From the NCBI GenBank assembly GCA_947167715.1, contig CAMVJD010000008.1, forward strand, positions 1 to 64,000: a stretch of 64,000 bases of DNA. The letters run 5' to 3'. Position 1 is the first letter of the stretch. Each line of letters opens with the position of its first letter. The notes under the pieces were generated by a model, which was not told where the DNA came from, made no database searches, and saw nothing but the letters and a program-made list of their open reading frames with translations. Source of the DNA: an uncultured Eubacteriaceae bacterium (GTDB taxonomy: Bacteria > Bacillota > Clostridia > Lachnospirales > CAG-274). Positions 35,587 through 45,492 of the stretch are shown here, one piece after another. Position numbers and translations under genes: made by a program.

Positions 35587-35662
35587 TATTATATTCCTCC
35601 TTGTCAAATTATTTTTCGGACACTTTTGAAATATATAATTCCGCATATGTCCCTATGTAGTC

Positions 35663-35691
35663 ATTATACCAAATTTTCGTCAAATAGTAAA
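35663..35691 (-). promoter_or_regulatory. promoter of nifJ
   Basis: Minus strand TTTACT (35691-35686), 17-bp spacer, TATAAT (35668-35663), about 77 bp before the nifJ start. The -35 is weak; the -10 is consensus. Confidence 0.6.
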
Positions 35692-35805
35692 TAGTTTATT
35701 TCAAAAATTTTTAAAATTTTTTTCGGGTTCGTTTCAGGGATGTTACAGGTATATTACAAGGTGAAAGAAGAAATTGGCTGCGTTAAGATTTTTGAATTAA
35801 AAAAA

Positions 35806-35827
35806 CCGCTGTGCGTACACACAGCGG
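35806..35827 (-). terminator. terminator of the YfhO operon
   Basis: CCGCTGTG and CACAGCGG arms (35806-35827) are followed on the minus strand by TTTTTTT. It lies just after the YfhO stop. Confidence 0.85.
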
Positions 35828-35833
35828 CTGGTT

Positions 35834-38533
35834 TTAGCCCTCTGCGGGCTGAACCTTTTTAAATTTTTTCTTTTTGTTGTATTTATCCAAAAGCATGGTA
35901 TAGGCTATGGCGCAAATCACGGAGATAATTGCTATAAATATACCGCCTGCAAAGCCTGATGGTGAATATTTAAACGTAATTTCATGTGTACCCTTTGTAA
36001 GGTTTACGCCTATAAGGCCGTTGCTGCCAACGGGTACCTTTTCGGCATCGGCACCGTCTACCTTTACCTTCCAGCCGGGAACATAAGGTATAGAGGTAAG
36101 CATAATGCCGTCTTTTTCTGCATTGATGGTACCTGTTATTTCGGTATCCTTAAAGCTTGTTATTTCAAAGGGCTGAGTTTTAAGCTTGTCATAAGCCTTT
36201 TGGAACACCGTATCGTCATAGCTTGCGGCATATATCTTAACAGTACCGTCCTTACGGTAGGTATGCTCAAATTCACCCTTGTTTGTAAGCTCAAACTTAA
36301 CGGTTATCTCTTCGCCCGCCTTAACGTGTCCTATATCAAATAAACTCTTGCCGGCCGAAAGCTCACGCTGCTCGTTTGCGCTATCCGTAATATAGGTTAC
36401 ATTTTTGGTATTGCCCGCATCCACATAAAGGTAAAGATACTGATCCTTGTCGGATATTATTTTTGATGTGACCGTGGGATGCAGGGTCAGGTTTGCGGGG
36501 TCAGTCAGCTCGTATTTATATTCGTTGTCGTTTATCTGCTCGGTAATGTTCATATATGTGTAATCAAAGGTAGAAAGAGGCACATCGGTGAACATTTTTT
36601 CGTCAACACCGGCAGCGGTTTTAATAAAATCATTCTGAACATCAAAAGGCATTGAGTCCTTTGTCTGCCAATTGTTTATATCGTCGGAAACCATATATCC
36701 AAGCGGAAGTATACGGTCGTTTTCGTATATCCATACGTTGTCAAAAGCATTTAAGTATTTATATCTTTCGTTTTTGATAGTACCGTCATATACGCCGTCA
36801 TCGGTCTCCTTTGCCTTGTTCATAACATATTTCATATCAAACATGGCATCAACAAGCGCGGTGGGGTCATAGTAGCGGTAGCTGTTGCCTGTTGCGGCAA
36901 TACCCAAAGCACCGATAAGCTCCGAAATACCGCCGGGTGCCATAGAGCTGAACTGTGAAAAACCGTTGTAGTGATAGAGCGAGGCGTCGTTTATGGTCGT
37001 AAAGCGACGGAACTCGGTACGGTAAAAATTGCCCTGTTCCTTTTCGTTAAGGTAAGCAACGGCCTTGTCTGCGGCATCTATATACTGTACATAGCTTTTT
37101 CTGTCGGTAGTTCTGTCAAGACCCTCATAGCTTGAAAAAAGTGCTTCTGCGCATATGCAGGCTAATACTACCATCAATATGGTTTTTTGCTCGCTTTTTT
37201 TGGCTGTACGGATATAGTATAAAAGCACTATATAAATTATCATGGCAATAAGGTTTATCACAACATCCACATTTGTGAGTACCTTGTCTATTTCCTTGTA
37301 GTTGGGCACAAGTATATATTCCGTAAAGAATATGATGACCGCATAGAAAACAAACGCCTTGTAAATAAGCTCAAATTTTACATCCTTAAAATTAACGAAA
37401 GCCTTATAGGATATCATAATAAGTATAAAGCTGTAAATAAATGTGTAGCGGTGCGGCAGGTTAGACGGGAAGTGCATACCGTGTATAAGATAGTCCATGG
37501 GCTTTACACAGGCGCAAACCAGCATAAATATAAGCAGACCGCCAAACCACGCCTTTTCGCGTGTATTTATCTTTCGGTTAAAGAAGTAAAACGGCATTAA
37601 AAGCATTGTTATAATACCGCTGTAGACGTTGGGAAGGTCCTCGTTTCGTGCAAGTACGACGGGACGGGCGCCTACAAAGTGGTTTGTTATAAGCTGATAA
37701 ATGTTTTCGTATATCTCAAATTTAGGGAATGTGGATTCGCTTGTTGCGGTATGCGAAAGCGCAATGACCGTAGGTATGGTCAAAAACATCGATACGCCGC
37801 CTGCCAAAAGCGATATTATGCCAAACTTGATAATACGGTCAATAATTAACTGCTTGTTTTTATTTAATGTATATTTTCCGAATATATATGCAAAGAAATA
37901 AAGTACGGAGAATACACATACAATAAAGGCGATATAAAAGTTGATAATAATTACAAGCGCAAGTGATATAAGGTATATTGTATGCTCGCCCTCGTCTGTA
38001 AGACGCTGTATGCCAAGCGCAACAAGCGGGAACAGCGCAACGGCATCAAGCCACATGACGTTCCAGTAAAAGCCTGTCATAAATGACGAAAAGGCATATA
38101 AAAGACCAAAAACAATGATAGTAAGGTCGTTTTTATCAAATGTTTTTCTTAAATAATATGCAAAAAACGCGCCGCTGAAAGCTATTTTTAAAATTATGAA
38201 GATAGCAAGTGCCTCGGGCAGGGAATGCTGCGAGAAAAAGAGTATAAATATACTTAACGGGCTTGCGGTGTAGTAAGCCGACTGTACCAGAAACTCCTTG
38301 CCAAGGCCGCCTTCCCAGCTGTAAAACAGGCTTTGGCCGTTAAGTATGCGGCTGCGCAGCTCCTCGTGGAAGGGCGCATATTGGTGATAAAGGTCAACCT
38401 TTAAAACTATCTGGTCGCCAAACGGGTAAACACCTCTTAAAATATAAGTAATAGTGTAAATAAGCAATGCAAACAAAAAGGTGAGTATTACATACTTATT
38501 ATCTGTCAGCAGCGTATTTTTTTTATTGTTCAC
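35834..38533 (-). CDS. YfhO-family membrane protein (GT-C-like)
   Basis: An 899-aa membrane protein with about a dozen hydrophobic segments in the first ~530 residues and a large C-terminal extracytoplasmic domain containing further hydrophobic ends. It matches the YfhO family, which acts in lipoteichoic or cell-wall polymer glycosylation in some Firmicutes. The start is GTG at 38533, 9 nt after AAGGAG; the longer frame to 38617 covers the preceding gene's end. Order GT2-GtrA-YfhO suggests a system using undecaprenyl-linked sugars: transfer, flipping and attachment outside. No signal of decay. Confidence 0.87.
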   Translation of the reverse strand: MNNKKNTLLTDNKYVILTFLFALLIYTITYILRGVYPFGDQIVLKVDLYHQYAPFHEELRSRILNGQSLFYSWEGGLGKEFLVQSAYYTASPLSIFILFFSQHSLPEALAIFIILKIAFSGAFFAYYLRKTFDKNDLTIIVFGLLYAFSSFMTGFYWNVMWLDAVALFPLVALGIQRLTDEGEHTIYLISLALVIIINFYIAFIVCVFSVLYFFAYIFGKYTLNKNKQLIIDRIIKFGIISLLAGGVSMFLTIPTVIALSHTATSESTFPKFEIYENIYQLITNHFVGARPVVLARNEDLPNVYSGIITMLLMPFYFFNRKINTREKAWFGGLLIFMLVCACVKPMDYLIHGMHFPSNLPHRYTFIYSFILIMISYKAFVNFKDVKFELIYKAFVFYAVIIFFTEYILVPNYKEIDKVLTNVDVVINLIAMIIYIVLLYYIRTAKKSEQKTILMVVLACICAEALFSSYEGLDRTTDRKSYVQYIDAADKAVAYLNEKEQGNFYRTEFRRFTTINDASLYHYNGFSQFSSMAPGGISELIGALGIAATGNSYRYYDPTALVDAMFDMKYVMNKAKETDDGVYDGTIKNERYKYLNAFDNVWIYENDRILPLGYMVSDDINNWQTKDSMPFDVQNDFIKTAAGVDEKMFTDVPLSTFDYTYMNITEQINDNEYKYELTDPANLTLHPTVTSKIISDKDQYLYLYVDAGNTKNVTYITDSANEQRELSAGKSLFDIGHVKAGEEITVKFELTNKGEFEHTYRKDGTVKIYAASYDDTVFQKAYDKLKTQPFEITSFKDTEITGTINAEKDGIMLTSIPYVPGWKVKVDGADAEKVPVGSNGLIGVNLTKGTHEITFKYSPSGFAGGIFIAIISVICAIAYTMLLDKYNKKKKFKKVQPAEG

Positions 38534-38555
38534 GGTCGTATTCTCCTTCTTTTTA

Positions 38556-39038
38556 TTATTTGTGCTTTTTAAATATGAACAGCTTGCTGAAAATATAATT
38601 AAGTACAACCACAACAAACTGTGCTATGATCTTACAAATAAAATCACCGTCAAACGAAATCGAGGTAAAGGGTATTCTTAAAGTCTTATCGCCAAAGCCC
38701 AAAAGGTCAACGGTAAGCCACATCCAAGCCTCTTCAAACCCCAATGATAAGAGCCTTGCGCCAAAAAATGCCGATATTTCTTTTAAAACCGCATTAAGCG
38801 TATTGTTTTTGGAATGAAAAACAAAAATTCGGTTTGTGATATAGGCAAAGGCAACTGCGCAAATCCAGCTTAACACATTGGATAAATATACCATTTTACT
38901 GCCGGTGGCCTTTAAGAACGCATCGGTAAAAACCTTGTATGTAAAAAGGCTGACAACGGTAGTAAGCACGCCGAATATAAGGTAGCTTATCGTTTCGCGA
39001 TTTATATATTTGGAAAATGTTTTTTTCAGTTTATCCAT
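38556..39038 (-). CDS. GtrA-like flippase protein
   Basis: A 160-aa protein with four hydrophobic segments and the GtrA pattern LIFGVLTTVVSLFTYKVFTD near the N-terminus. GtrA-like proteins are thought to flip polyprenyl-phosphate sugars across the membrane. It begins 21 nt after GT2 and is followed 22 nt later by the YfhO gene. The ribosome site AAGGCGG is modest, spacing 6 nt. Function is family based. Confidence 0.85.
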   Translation of the reverse strand: MDKLKKTFSKYINRETISYLIFGVLTTVVSLFTYKVFTDAFLKATGSKMVYLSNVLSWICAVAFAYITNRIFVFHSKNNTLNAVLKEISAFFGARLLSLGFEEAWMWLTVDLLGFGDKTLRIPFTSISFDGDFICKIIAQFVVVVLNYIFSKLFIFKKHK

Positions 39039-39059
39039 AAGTTACCGCCTTATTATACG

Positions 39060-40013
39060 TTAAATGTGATAATCGTCCTTGGGTTCGTCAACATTTGTGC
39101 GTCTTATTATATAAACGGGTCTGTTTTTGACCTCAAGATATATTTTTGCAATATATTCACCCAATATGCCGCAGGCAAGCAAAAGCATACCGCCTACAAA
39201 CAAAATAAGCGTTATGGTCGATGCATAACCGGGCAGATCCTTGCCGAAGATAAGGGTTTTAATAATAATGTAAATAAGGTAAATAAACGCGGATGCGGCG
39301 GTAAATAAGCCGACATAGCTCGATACCTTGAGCGGAAAGGTGGAAAAGGCGGTTATACCGTCTATCGCGTAGGAAAACAGCTTCCAGAAATTCCATTTTG
39401 TCTCGCCTGCGGCACGTTCAACATTTTCAAAGTTTATCCACTTTGTTTTAAAGCCTACCCAGCTGAATATTCCCTTTGAAAAGCGCTGTACCTCGCTCAT
39501 TGCAATGACCGCATTTACCATTGCGCGGTTCATCATACGAAAATCGCCTGCACCGTCGGGCATATCGACCTCGGATATCTTGTTTACAATGCGGTAAAAA
39601 CGTCTTGTAAAAAAGGTGCGCAGGGCAGGGTCGCCGTCGCGCGTGGCACGGTTTGCGGCACAGCAGTCGTAGCCTTCCTCCATAGCCTCCAGCATAGGGA
39701 TAATAAGCTTCGGGGGATGCTGCAGGTCGGCATCAAGCACCAGCATATAATCGCCCGTGGAGTTCTTAAGCCCCGCATACATTGCGCTTTCCTTGCCGAA
39801 GTTTCGCGAAAATGAGATGTATTTTACATCCTTGTATTTCTGCGCAAAGCCCTCCAATATTTCAAGCGTCCTGTCCTTGCTGCCGTCGTCAATAAATATA
39901 AAGGTAAACTCGTAGCCGCTTATGCCGTTTATTACCTTTTTTGTTTCGTCGTAAAAAAGATTTAAGACCTGCTCCTCGTTAAAGCAGGGGACTATTAAAT
40001 CTACTTTTTTCAT
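39060..40013 (-). CDS. glycosyltransferase family 2 (polyprenyl-phosphate sugar transferase)
   Basis: A 317-aa GT2 protein with two C-terminal membrane segments (about 230-305). GT-A motifs: LIVPCFNEE, the acidic DADLQHPP metal site and FSRNFGKESA. It most resembles GtrB/DPM1-type enzymes that make undecaprenyl-phosphate-glucose or similar. ATG at 40013 follows AGGAG; an ATG six codons earlier is less likely. First gene of the three-gene operon with GtrA and YfhO; promoter at 40055-40083. Sugar not determinable. Confidence 0.9.
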   Translation of the reverse strand: MKKVDLIVPCFNEEQVLNLFYDETKKVINGISGYEFTFIFIDDGSKDRTLEILEGFAQKYKDVKYISFSRNFGKESAMYAGLKNSTGDYMLVLDADLQHPPKLIIPMLEAMEEGYDCCAANRATRDGDPALRTFFTRRFYRIVNKISEVDMPDGAGDFRMMNRAMVNAVIAMSEVQRFSKGIFSWVGFKTKWINFENVERAAGETKWNFWKLFSYAIDGITAFSTFPLKVSSYVGLFTAASAFIYLIYIIIKTLIFGKDLPGYASTITLILFVGGMLLLACGILGEYIAKIYLEVKNRPVYIIRRTNVDEPKDDYHI

Positions 40014-40054
40014 TTTATTTACTCCTGTCAAGTCAAAAAATTACATACTTACTT

Positions 40055-40083
40055 ATTGTAACTCAATTTAACAAGAATATCAA
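40055..40083 (-). promoter_or_regulatory. promoter of the GT2-GtrA-YfhO operon
   Basis: Minus strand TTGATA (40083-40078), 17-bp spacer, TACAAT (40060-40055), about 40 bp before the GT2 start. Confidence 0.72.
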
Positions 40084-40126
40084 TATAAAATTTTATAATT
40101 TTTTAAAAAAATTGATGTTACAAGGT

Positions 40127-41017
40127 TTATTTCGGCAGATCCTTCATTTTGAATATAATTTTACCGTTTCGGTCTACCAAATAATTGTCATCTTCCCCAA
40201 AACAAAATACATATCCGTCCTTACTGTAATTATAATAGTCAGTGTTTAAATACAAAGATCCTCCGGTTCCGTCAATGGCGTAAACAGGCACAAATCGCGG
40301 TGAAATAACGATATTGTTATTTCCGTCCCTAAAACCGACCTTATCATTGTAAACATAAGGATAGCGATCGTGGCTAAACTGTTTTATTTGCTCCGATAGA
40401 TCGATTTTTGAATTTTTATCCCCGGTATCTGACGAATCGGCATTAAAGTTATCCCTTAGTTGGAACCAATCCGCTTTTTTGGGCTGATATACAACGTTTC
40501 CCTTTTTATCTATCACCTGCATTATACCGTTATCAACGACCTTTGCAAAACCGTTATAAAAGCGCTCTGCGTAATCATACTTAGGGGATATCACATATTC
40601 GCCTTTTGTGTTTATGTACCCGTATTTTCCGTCGCTTTTTACGGCAGCAAGCCCGCTTTCGTCAAAATATCCCGCACGCTCAAAGGTTTTGTTAAAGACA
40701 TTTTTTCCAGATCTGTTAATATAAAAGCTGTCGCCGTCAACATTGTCAACAGCTGCAATGCCAAATTGAAAAACATTGAGACTACCGGCTGTTTTTATAA
40801 TCGAACCGTTTTTCCCGTTGCCCGTTAATTGCTCCAAGGGAAGTGAATTTATGTTGAAAACCTTTTCAAATCTGTCGTTCTCGTCAGAATCATAAAGTCC
40901 GGGGTAAGGAGATATTTCTTGTATAGGCTCGGGCTTGTTAAGTTGTAAATCAAAATAAAATGCCATTTCAAGGGCTATCATCAATATCCCGAAAAATATA
41001 ATTTTCATACTTTTCAT
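40127..41017 (-). CDS. membrane-anchored WG-repeat protein
   Basis: A 296-aa protein with one N-terminal hydrophobic segment (about 5-25) and WG (Trp/Gly beta-hairpin) repeats such as KYGYINTKGEYVISPKYD and VIDKKGNVVY. WG repeats are structural modules of surface proteins in Clostridia; no enzymatic motif is visible. The ATG at 41017 is favoured for its 9-nt spacing from AGGAG; an ATG at 41023 is closer. Own promoter at 41092-41120. Monocistronic, with the ABC cluster terminator upstream. Confidence 0.82.
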   Translation of the reverse strand: MKSMKIIFFGILMIALEMAFYFDLQLNKPEPIQEISPYPGLYDSDENDRFEKVFNINSLPLEQLTGNGKNGSIIKTAGSLNVFQFGIAAVDNVDGDSFYINRSGKNVFNKTFERAGYFDESGLAAVKSDGKYGYINTKGEYVISPKYDYAERFYNGFAKVVDNGIMQVIDKKGNVVYQPKKADWFQLRDNFNADSSDTGDKNSKIDLSEQIKQFSHDRYPYVYNDKVGFRDGNNNIVISPRFVPVYAIDGTGGSLYLNTDYYNYSKDGYVFCFGEDDNYLVDRNGKIIFKMKDLPK

Positions 41018-41091
41018 AATCATCGCTCCTATGTGTGTAATTACGGATGTTTAGTTGCAGCCAAGAAAAAACCGGTTTCAACATTTAATAA

Positions 41092-41120
41092 AGTATAACA
41101 TAAATCATTACCGAATGCAA
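41092..41120 (-). promoter_or_regulatory. promoter of the WG-repeat gene
   Basis: Minus strand TTGCAT (41120-41115), 17-bp spacer, TATACT (41097-41092). The 342-bp gap 41018-41359 otherwise holds only a poor overlapping frame and the upstream terminator. Confidence 0.68.
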
Positions 41121-41335
41121 TATTGACTTTGTTTTGGGTTTCTGTATTTTGGGCGTGATTTTTGCTTGAAATTCGGTAAATAACAGAGTAACGGTAAAAA
41201 TTCTTTGTGATGCAAGATTTTACCACAAAACGCAAGCGGCAATTCCCTGTCAAATTAAAAATTGTGCAACATACACATTTCCGATAAAAAATGCGGAAAA
41301 TCAAATGACTACAAGCAAAGACATATCCAAGAAAC

Positions 41336-41362
41336 AAAAAAAGCCCGTTAAAAACAGGCTTA
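41336..41362 (-). terminator. terminator of the argGH-ABC operon
   Basis: AAGCCTGTT and AACGGGCTT arms pair on the minus strand (one G-U), followed by TTTTTTTG. It ends transcription after the 76-aa gene. Confidence 0.82.
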
Positions 41363-41590
41363 ATACTGTAAACTTCCGTGGTCTATGCCCTTATCGGTCA
41401 GGCGGAATTTTACCCTTATCTCGGACTCGTGGGTTATTTCCACCAGTCCCTGCTCCTGCAGGCTTTTGACCGCATCGGCATTTTTTTTGTTGATCTCGGG
41501 CTTTTTATTGAAATTTACAACGTGCAGATCCCCGCCCATAAGATAGGACTGGTATGCACGGTCAAAAATCTCGGATTCATATTTATTCAT
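41360..41590 (-). CDS. conserved 76-aa protein after the ABC transporter
   Basis: Small soluble protein, not recognised. The start is ATG at 41590 after AAGGAG (7 nt); the frame extending to 41731 overlaps the ATPase gene and is not used. The C-terminal half has a winged-helix-like pattern (NKKNADAVKSLQEQGLVEI then VKFRLTDKGIDHG), so a small DNA-binding or regulatory role is conceivable but unproved. It is the last gene before the terminator at 41336-41362. Confidence 0.7.
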   Translation of the reverse strand: MNKYESEIFDRAYQSYLMGGDLHVVNFNKKPEINKKNADAVKSLQEQGLVEITHESEIRVKFRLTDKGIDHGSLQY

Positions 41591-41600
41591 AAAGATCTCC

Positions 41601-42335
41601 TTATAAAACCTTTTCAAGAAATTCCTGCAAGCGTTTGCTCTTTGGCGTATCAAAAAATTCCTTGGGCTCGTTTTCTTCGACAATACGTCCGTTTTCCATA
41701 AAAATAACTCTTGTTGCGACCTCTCTTGCAAAGCCCATTTCGTGGGTAACTACCACCATAGTCATATTTTCCTTTGCAAGGTCCTGCATTACCTCCAAAA
41801 CCTCTCCGACCATTTCGGGGTCAAGTGCGGAGGTAGGCTCGTCAAAAAGCATCACATCAGGCTCCATACAAAGGGCGCGTACAATGGCTATACGCTGCTT
41901 TTGTCCGCCCGAAAGCTGGTTTGGATAGCTGTCGGCACGGTCATCAAGTCCGACCCTTTTTAAAAGCTCCACAGCCTTTTCCTCGGCCTGCTGTTTTGTC
42001 TTTCCCTGCAGCTTCATAGGTGCAAGCGTAAGGTTTTGCATGACCGTCATATGCGGGAAAAGATTAAACTGCTGAAAAACCATACCCATACGCTGACGCA
42101 GCTTGTTTATGTCGTTTTTGGGGTCTGTTATATCGCTGCCCTCAAAGAAGATATGCCCGCTTGTTGGCTCCTCCAAAAGGTTAAGGCAGCGTAAAAATGT
42201 GCTTTTGCCGCTGCCCGACGGGCCTATAACGGCAACCACCTCGCCCTTTTGTATCTCCGCGTTTACGTTGTCAAGCGCCGTAGTAGTGGAGTATTCCTTA
42301 ACAAGTCCCTGGACTTTGATAATAGCTTCAGACAT
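41601..42335 (-). CDS. polar amino-acid ABC transporter ATP-binding protein
   Basis: A 244-aa ABC ATPase of the GlnQ/HisP type: Walker [13 protein letters not shown] signature LSGGQKQR, Walker B VMLFDEPT and the H-loop VVTHEMGF. Drives import with the permease and binding protein encoded just upstream (9-nt gap to the permease). Basic or polar amino acids are expected; the arg-operon location suggests arginine but this is inference. Confidence 0.95.
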   Translation of the reverse strand: MSEAIIKVQGLVKEYSTTTALDNVNAEIQKGEVVAVIGPSGSGKSTFLRCLNLLEEPTSGHIFFEGSDITDPKNDINKLRQRMGMVFQQFNLFPHMTVMQNLTLAPMKLQGKTKQQAEEKAVELLKRVGLDDRADSYPNQLSGGQKQRIAIVRALCMEPDVMLFDEPTSALDPEMVGEVLEVMQDLAKENMTMVVVTHEMGFAREVATRVIFMENGRIVEENEPKEFFDTPKSKRLQEFLEKVL

Positions 42336-42344
42336 TTTTTCACC

Positions 42345-43088
42345 TTACCTTTCGTTAGACCTTGCGTTTTGCTCCAGCTTTTTAACACCCGCGCTTAAGG
42401 CCATAACTATTACAAGATAGATAAAGGCCGCCGCAAACAGCGGTAAAAATGCAGAGTAGGTCTGTCCCCTGATGATATTTGCGCCCATTGTAAGGTCCTC
42501 AAGTGCTATATAGCCCGAAATAGAGGTCTCCTTTAAAAGCACTATGACCTCGTTGCCAAGGGCGGGCAGTACATTTTTAAATGCCTGCGGCAAGATGATA
42601 TACCACATTGTGGGTACATAGCCAAAGCCAAGACTGCGGCCTGCCTCAAACTGTCCGTTGTCAACGGACATAATGCCGCTGCGGACTATCTCGGCAACAT
42701 AGGCACCCGAGTTTATACCGAATGCACAGATCGCCACAATGGATTTATCAATATTGACGCTGCCAAAGATAACAAAGTAAATTATCATCAGCTGCACGGT
42801 CGAGGGCGTACCGCGGATGACCGTAAGATATATATTGCATAAAAAATTGGCAATGCTTAAAAGTATCTGCAAAAAGCAATGCAGAGGACTGCTGTATTTT
42901 GTTGTATGAGTCTTGTCATAGGATGAACGTACTATCGCAATAAATACGCCTATCGCAAGACCGACCAAAAGTGCAAAAAATGTAACCTTTAAGGTGACTT
43001 TAAGACCCTTTACAAGGTATATGTAACGGTCGTTTTTTATAAAGTTAAGATAAAAATCGTCCCGAAACGATTGAAGATCCAAATACAT
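42345..43088 (-). CDS. amino-acid ABC transporter permease
   Basis: A 247-aa inner-membrane permease of the HisM/GlnP type, with the EAA loop EAGRSLGFGYVPTMWYIILP and five or six hydrophobic segments. The ATG at 43088 follows AAAGGAAC. It forms the channel of the importer and is separated from the substrate-binding gene by an 80-bp spacer holding a stem-loop (43126-43154). Confidence 0.94.
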   Translation of the reverse strand: MYLDLQSFRDDFYLNFIKNDRYIYLVKGLKVTLKVTFFALLVGLAIGVFIAIVRSSYDKTHTTKYSSPLHCFLQILLSIANFLCNIYLTVIRGTPSTVQLMIIYFVIFGSVNIDKSIVAICAFGINSGAYVAEIVRSGIMSVDNGQFEAGRSLGFGYVPTMWYIILPQAFKNVLPALGNEVIVLLKETSISGYIALEDLTMGANIIRGQTYSAFLPLFAAAFIYLVIVMALSAGVKKLEQNARSNER

Positions 43089-43125
43089 TTCGTAGTTCCT
43101 TTCATTAGAGGTACCAATTAATATA

Positions 43126-43154
43126 AAAGCGGTTTGGTTTTGCCAAGCCGCTTT
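43126..43154 (-). repeat. intercistronic stem-loop between binding protein and permease genes
   Basis: AAAGCGG-TTGG and CCAA-CCGCTTT arms (43126-43154) pair over a short loop, followed by a modest T-run. Structures at this position usually stabilise the upstream transcript, giving more binding protein than permease. Confidence 0.7.
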
Positions 43155-43168
43155 TACTTTTGAAAAAA

Positions 43169-44053
43169 TTATGCAGCATCGGTTGCAGCTTCTGCCGCTT
43201 CTGTTTCGGCCTCTGCACCTGTTTCTGCGGCCTCTTCCTCGGAAGTCTTATACTTGGCGATTATTTCGTCAAGCTTGCCGTTTTCCTTCATCTCTGCAAG
43301 AGCGCTGTTGATAGCGTCAAGAAGTGCTGTGTTGCCCTTCTGTACTGCGAAAGCATATTCCTCAACTGTAAGAGGGTCTGCATCAAGCTTAACGATATCG
43401 CCGCTTGTATCAGCTTCGATAAACTTGTCTGCTGTGTCGCCGTCTATAACAACTGCGTCGATCTTAAGCTGCTTTAAAGCCTCGATAGCTTCAAAGCCCT
43501 TGCCGTAACGCTCAACTGTTGCATCTGTGTAGTTTTGTGTAACATATTCGTCGCCGGTAGTGTTAAGCTGAACACCGATATTCTTGCCCGCAAGGTCCTC
43601 AACCGTCTTGATAGGGCTGTCAAAGCGAACTATAACAACCTGACTTGTTGAAACATAAGGATCGGAGAAGTCAACGCTCTGCTTTCTGTCCTCGTTTACG
43701 GTGATGCCCGATGCGGCAACATCTGTCTTGCCGGAGCTTACAGCTGTGATAACGCTGCTGAAGTCCATATTTTCTGCGGATGACTCAAGGCCGAGCTTTT
43801 CGGCAACATAAGCCATGACATCTGCGTCGATACCTACTACCTGCTCATTTTCGATAAATTCGTAGGGCGGGAAGTCTGCACTTGTAGCCCAGGTAAGCTT
43901 GCCGTCAACAGCTGTCTTTATCTCAACAGCGGGAGTCTCACCGCCTGCCGTGGGTGAAGAGGGCTGTGCGGGCTCGCTCTGGCCGCAGCCTATCATTGAC
44001 ATTAAAATTACGCCTGCAAGTGTTGCCGAAATAATACTTTTAAATTTTTTCAT
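43169..44053 (-). CDS. amino-acid ABC transporter substrate-binding lipoprotein
   Basis: A 294-aa lipoprotein (lipobox MIGC, Cys23) of the SBP_bac_3 family: TSADFPPYEFIENE, GIDADVMAYVAEKLG, ASGITVNEDRKQSVDFSDPY, and the NTALLDAINSALAEM segment. Binds a polar amino acid outside the membrane and passes it to the permease. An odd acidic, Ala/Glu/Thr-rich tail of ~25 residues follows. Start ATG at 44053 after GAAAGGGA; it lies 38 nt after argH, so the importer is probably part of the argGH transcript. Confidence 0.94.
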   Translation of the reverse strand: MKKFKSIISATLAGVILMSMIGCGQSEPAQPSSPTAGGETPAVEIKTAVDGKLTWATSADFPPYEFIENEQVVGIDADVMAYVAEKLGLESSAENMDFSSVITAVSSGKTDVAASGITVNEDRKQSVDFSDPYVSTSQVVIVRFDSPIKTVEDLAGKNIGVQLNTTGDEYVTQNYTDATVERYGKGFEAIEALKQLKIDAVVIDGDTADKFIEADTSGDIVKLDADPLTVEEYAFAVQKGNTALLDAINSALAEMKENGKLDEIIAKYKTSEEEAAETGAEAETEAAEAATDAA

Positions 44054-44091
44054 AATAGAGTTCCCTTTCTTTATTTTGTTGTAATATTTTA

Positions 44092-45468
44092 TCAAAGCGA
44101 TGCAAGATAAGCTTTGTTCGTTTCGATAAGCTTTTTGATATAAGCCTCGGACGGACCGCCCTCTACGGTGCGTGTGTTTACGCAGGTCTCAAGACTTATT
44201 GCATTGTAGATCTCGCTGGTAAATACATCGCTTTCGGCCTTGAACTCGTCAAGAGTAAGCTCGTCAAGCGATTTGCCGTTTTGTACGCAGTACAGCACAA
44301 GCCTGCCGACTATGGCATGAGCATCCCTGAAAGGCACGCCCTGCTTTACAAGCCAGTCGGCTGCGTCTGTAGCGTTCATAAAGCCGCCCTTTGCGGCCTT
44401 GTACATATTTGCCTTGTTTACCGTCATGGTGGATATCATACGGGTAAAGACGGGCAGACACATTTTTAAGGTGTCTACGGCGTCAAAAACGCCCTCCTTG
44501 TCCTCCTGCATATCCTTGTTGTATGCAAGTGGAATGCCCTTCATTGTCGTTAAAATACCCATTAAATGACCGTATACGCGGCCTGTTTTACCCCTTATAA
44601 GCTCTGCCATATCGGGGTTTTTCTTCTGCGGCATTATGGATGAGCCCGTCGAATAGGCATCGTCCATTTCCACAAATTTATAATTCTGGCTGTTCCAAAT
44701 TATGATCTCCTCACAAAAGCGGCTCAAATGCATCATAATTATTGACAATGCACTTAACAGCTCTATAACGAAATCTCTGTCGCTCACGCCGTCCATAGAG
44801 TTAAGGGTAATATCGTCAAAGCCCAGCTCTTCACATACAAAACGGCGGTCGATAGGGTAGGTGGTGGCAGCCAGCGCACCGCTGCCAAGCGGCATAATAT
44901 TTGTACGCTTGTACACATCGCCAAGGCGCGCATAATCGCGCTTGAACATTTCCATATAGGCGAGCAGATGATGCGCAAGCGTGACGGGCTGTGCATTTTG
45001 AAGATGCGTATAGCCCGGCAGGATAGTTGCGGTATGCTCCGCCGCCATATCGTTAAGTGTGTGCATAAGCTCGTATACAAGCTTTTTAATATCTGTTATT
45101 TGGTCCTTAAGGTACATCCTTATATCAAGCGCCACCTGGTCGTTGCGGCTTCTGCCCGTGTGAAGGCGTTTGCCTACATCGCCTATCCTTTGGATAAGAA
45201 TGGTCTCGACATTCATATGGATATCCTCGGCCTTTTCGTCAAATGTGACCTTGCCGTCCTCTATATCCTTTAATATCTCCAAAAGCGTTTTTTGTATCAG
45301 CTCGCTGTCTTCCTTGGGGATTATACCCTGCTTGCCGAGCATTTTGCTGTGCGCGACGCTGCCCAGTATATCCTGCTTGTACATGCGGCTGTCAAAGCTT
45401 ATGGAGGAATGGAAGTGGTCGGTAAAGCTGTCTGTGGATCCGGTAAATCTTCCGCCCCAAAGTTTCAT
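44092..45468 (-). CDS. argH: argininosuccinate lyase
   Basis: Final step of arginine synthesis, cleaving argininosuccinate to arginine and fumarate. At 458 aa it has family length. The fumarase/aspartase signature [12 protein letters not shown] is present, with the N-terminal [11 protein letters not shown] and [13 protein letters not shown] motifs. It lies 24 nt after argG and 38 nt before the binding-protein gene. Translation likely starts at ATG 45468. No anomalies. Confidence 0.97.
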   Translation of the reverse strand: MKLWGGRFTGSTDSFTDHFHSSISFDSRMYKQDILGSVAHSKMLGKQGIIPKEDSELIQKTLLEILKDIEDGKVTFDEKAEDIHMNVETILIQRIGDVGKRLHTGRSRNDQVALDIRMYLKDQITDIKKLVYELMHTLNDMAAEHTATILPGYTHLQNAQPVTLAHHLLAYMEMFKRDYARLGDVYKRTNIMPLGSGALAATTYPIDRRFVCEELGFDDITLNSMDGVSDRDFVIELLSALSIIMMHLSRFCEEIIIWNSQNYKFVEMDDAYSTGSSIMPQKKNPDMAELIRGKTGRVYGHLMGILTTMKGIPLAYNKDMQEDKEGVFDAVDTLKMCLPVFTRMISTMTVNKANMYKAAKGGFMNATDAADWLVKQGVPFRDAHAIVGRLVLYCVQNGKSLDELTLDEFKAESDVFTSEIYNAISLETCVNTRTVEGGPSEAYIKKLIETNKAYLASL

Positions 45469-45492
45469 ATTATATACCTCAAATATTTGATA

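Noticed and set aside
41041..41337. 98-aa minus-strand reading frame between the WG-repeat gene and the ABC cluster
   Set aside because: No ribosome site, odd composition rich in Cys and Phe, and it contains the WG-gene promoter; likely non-coding.
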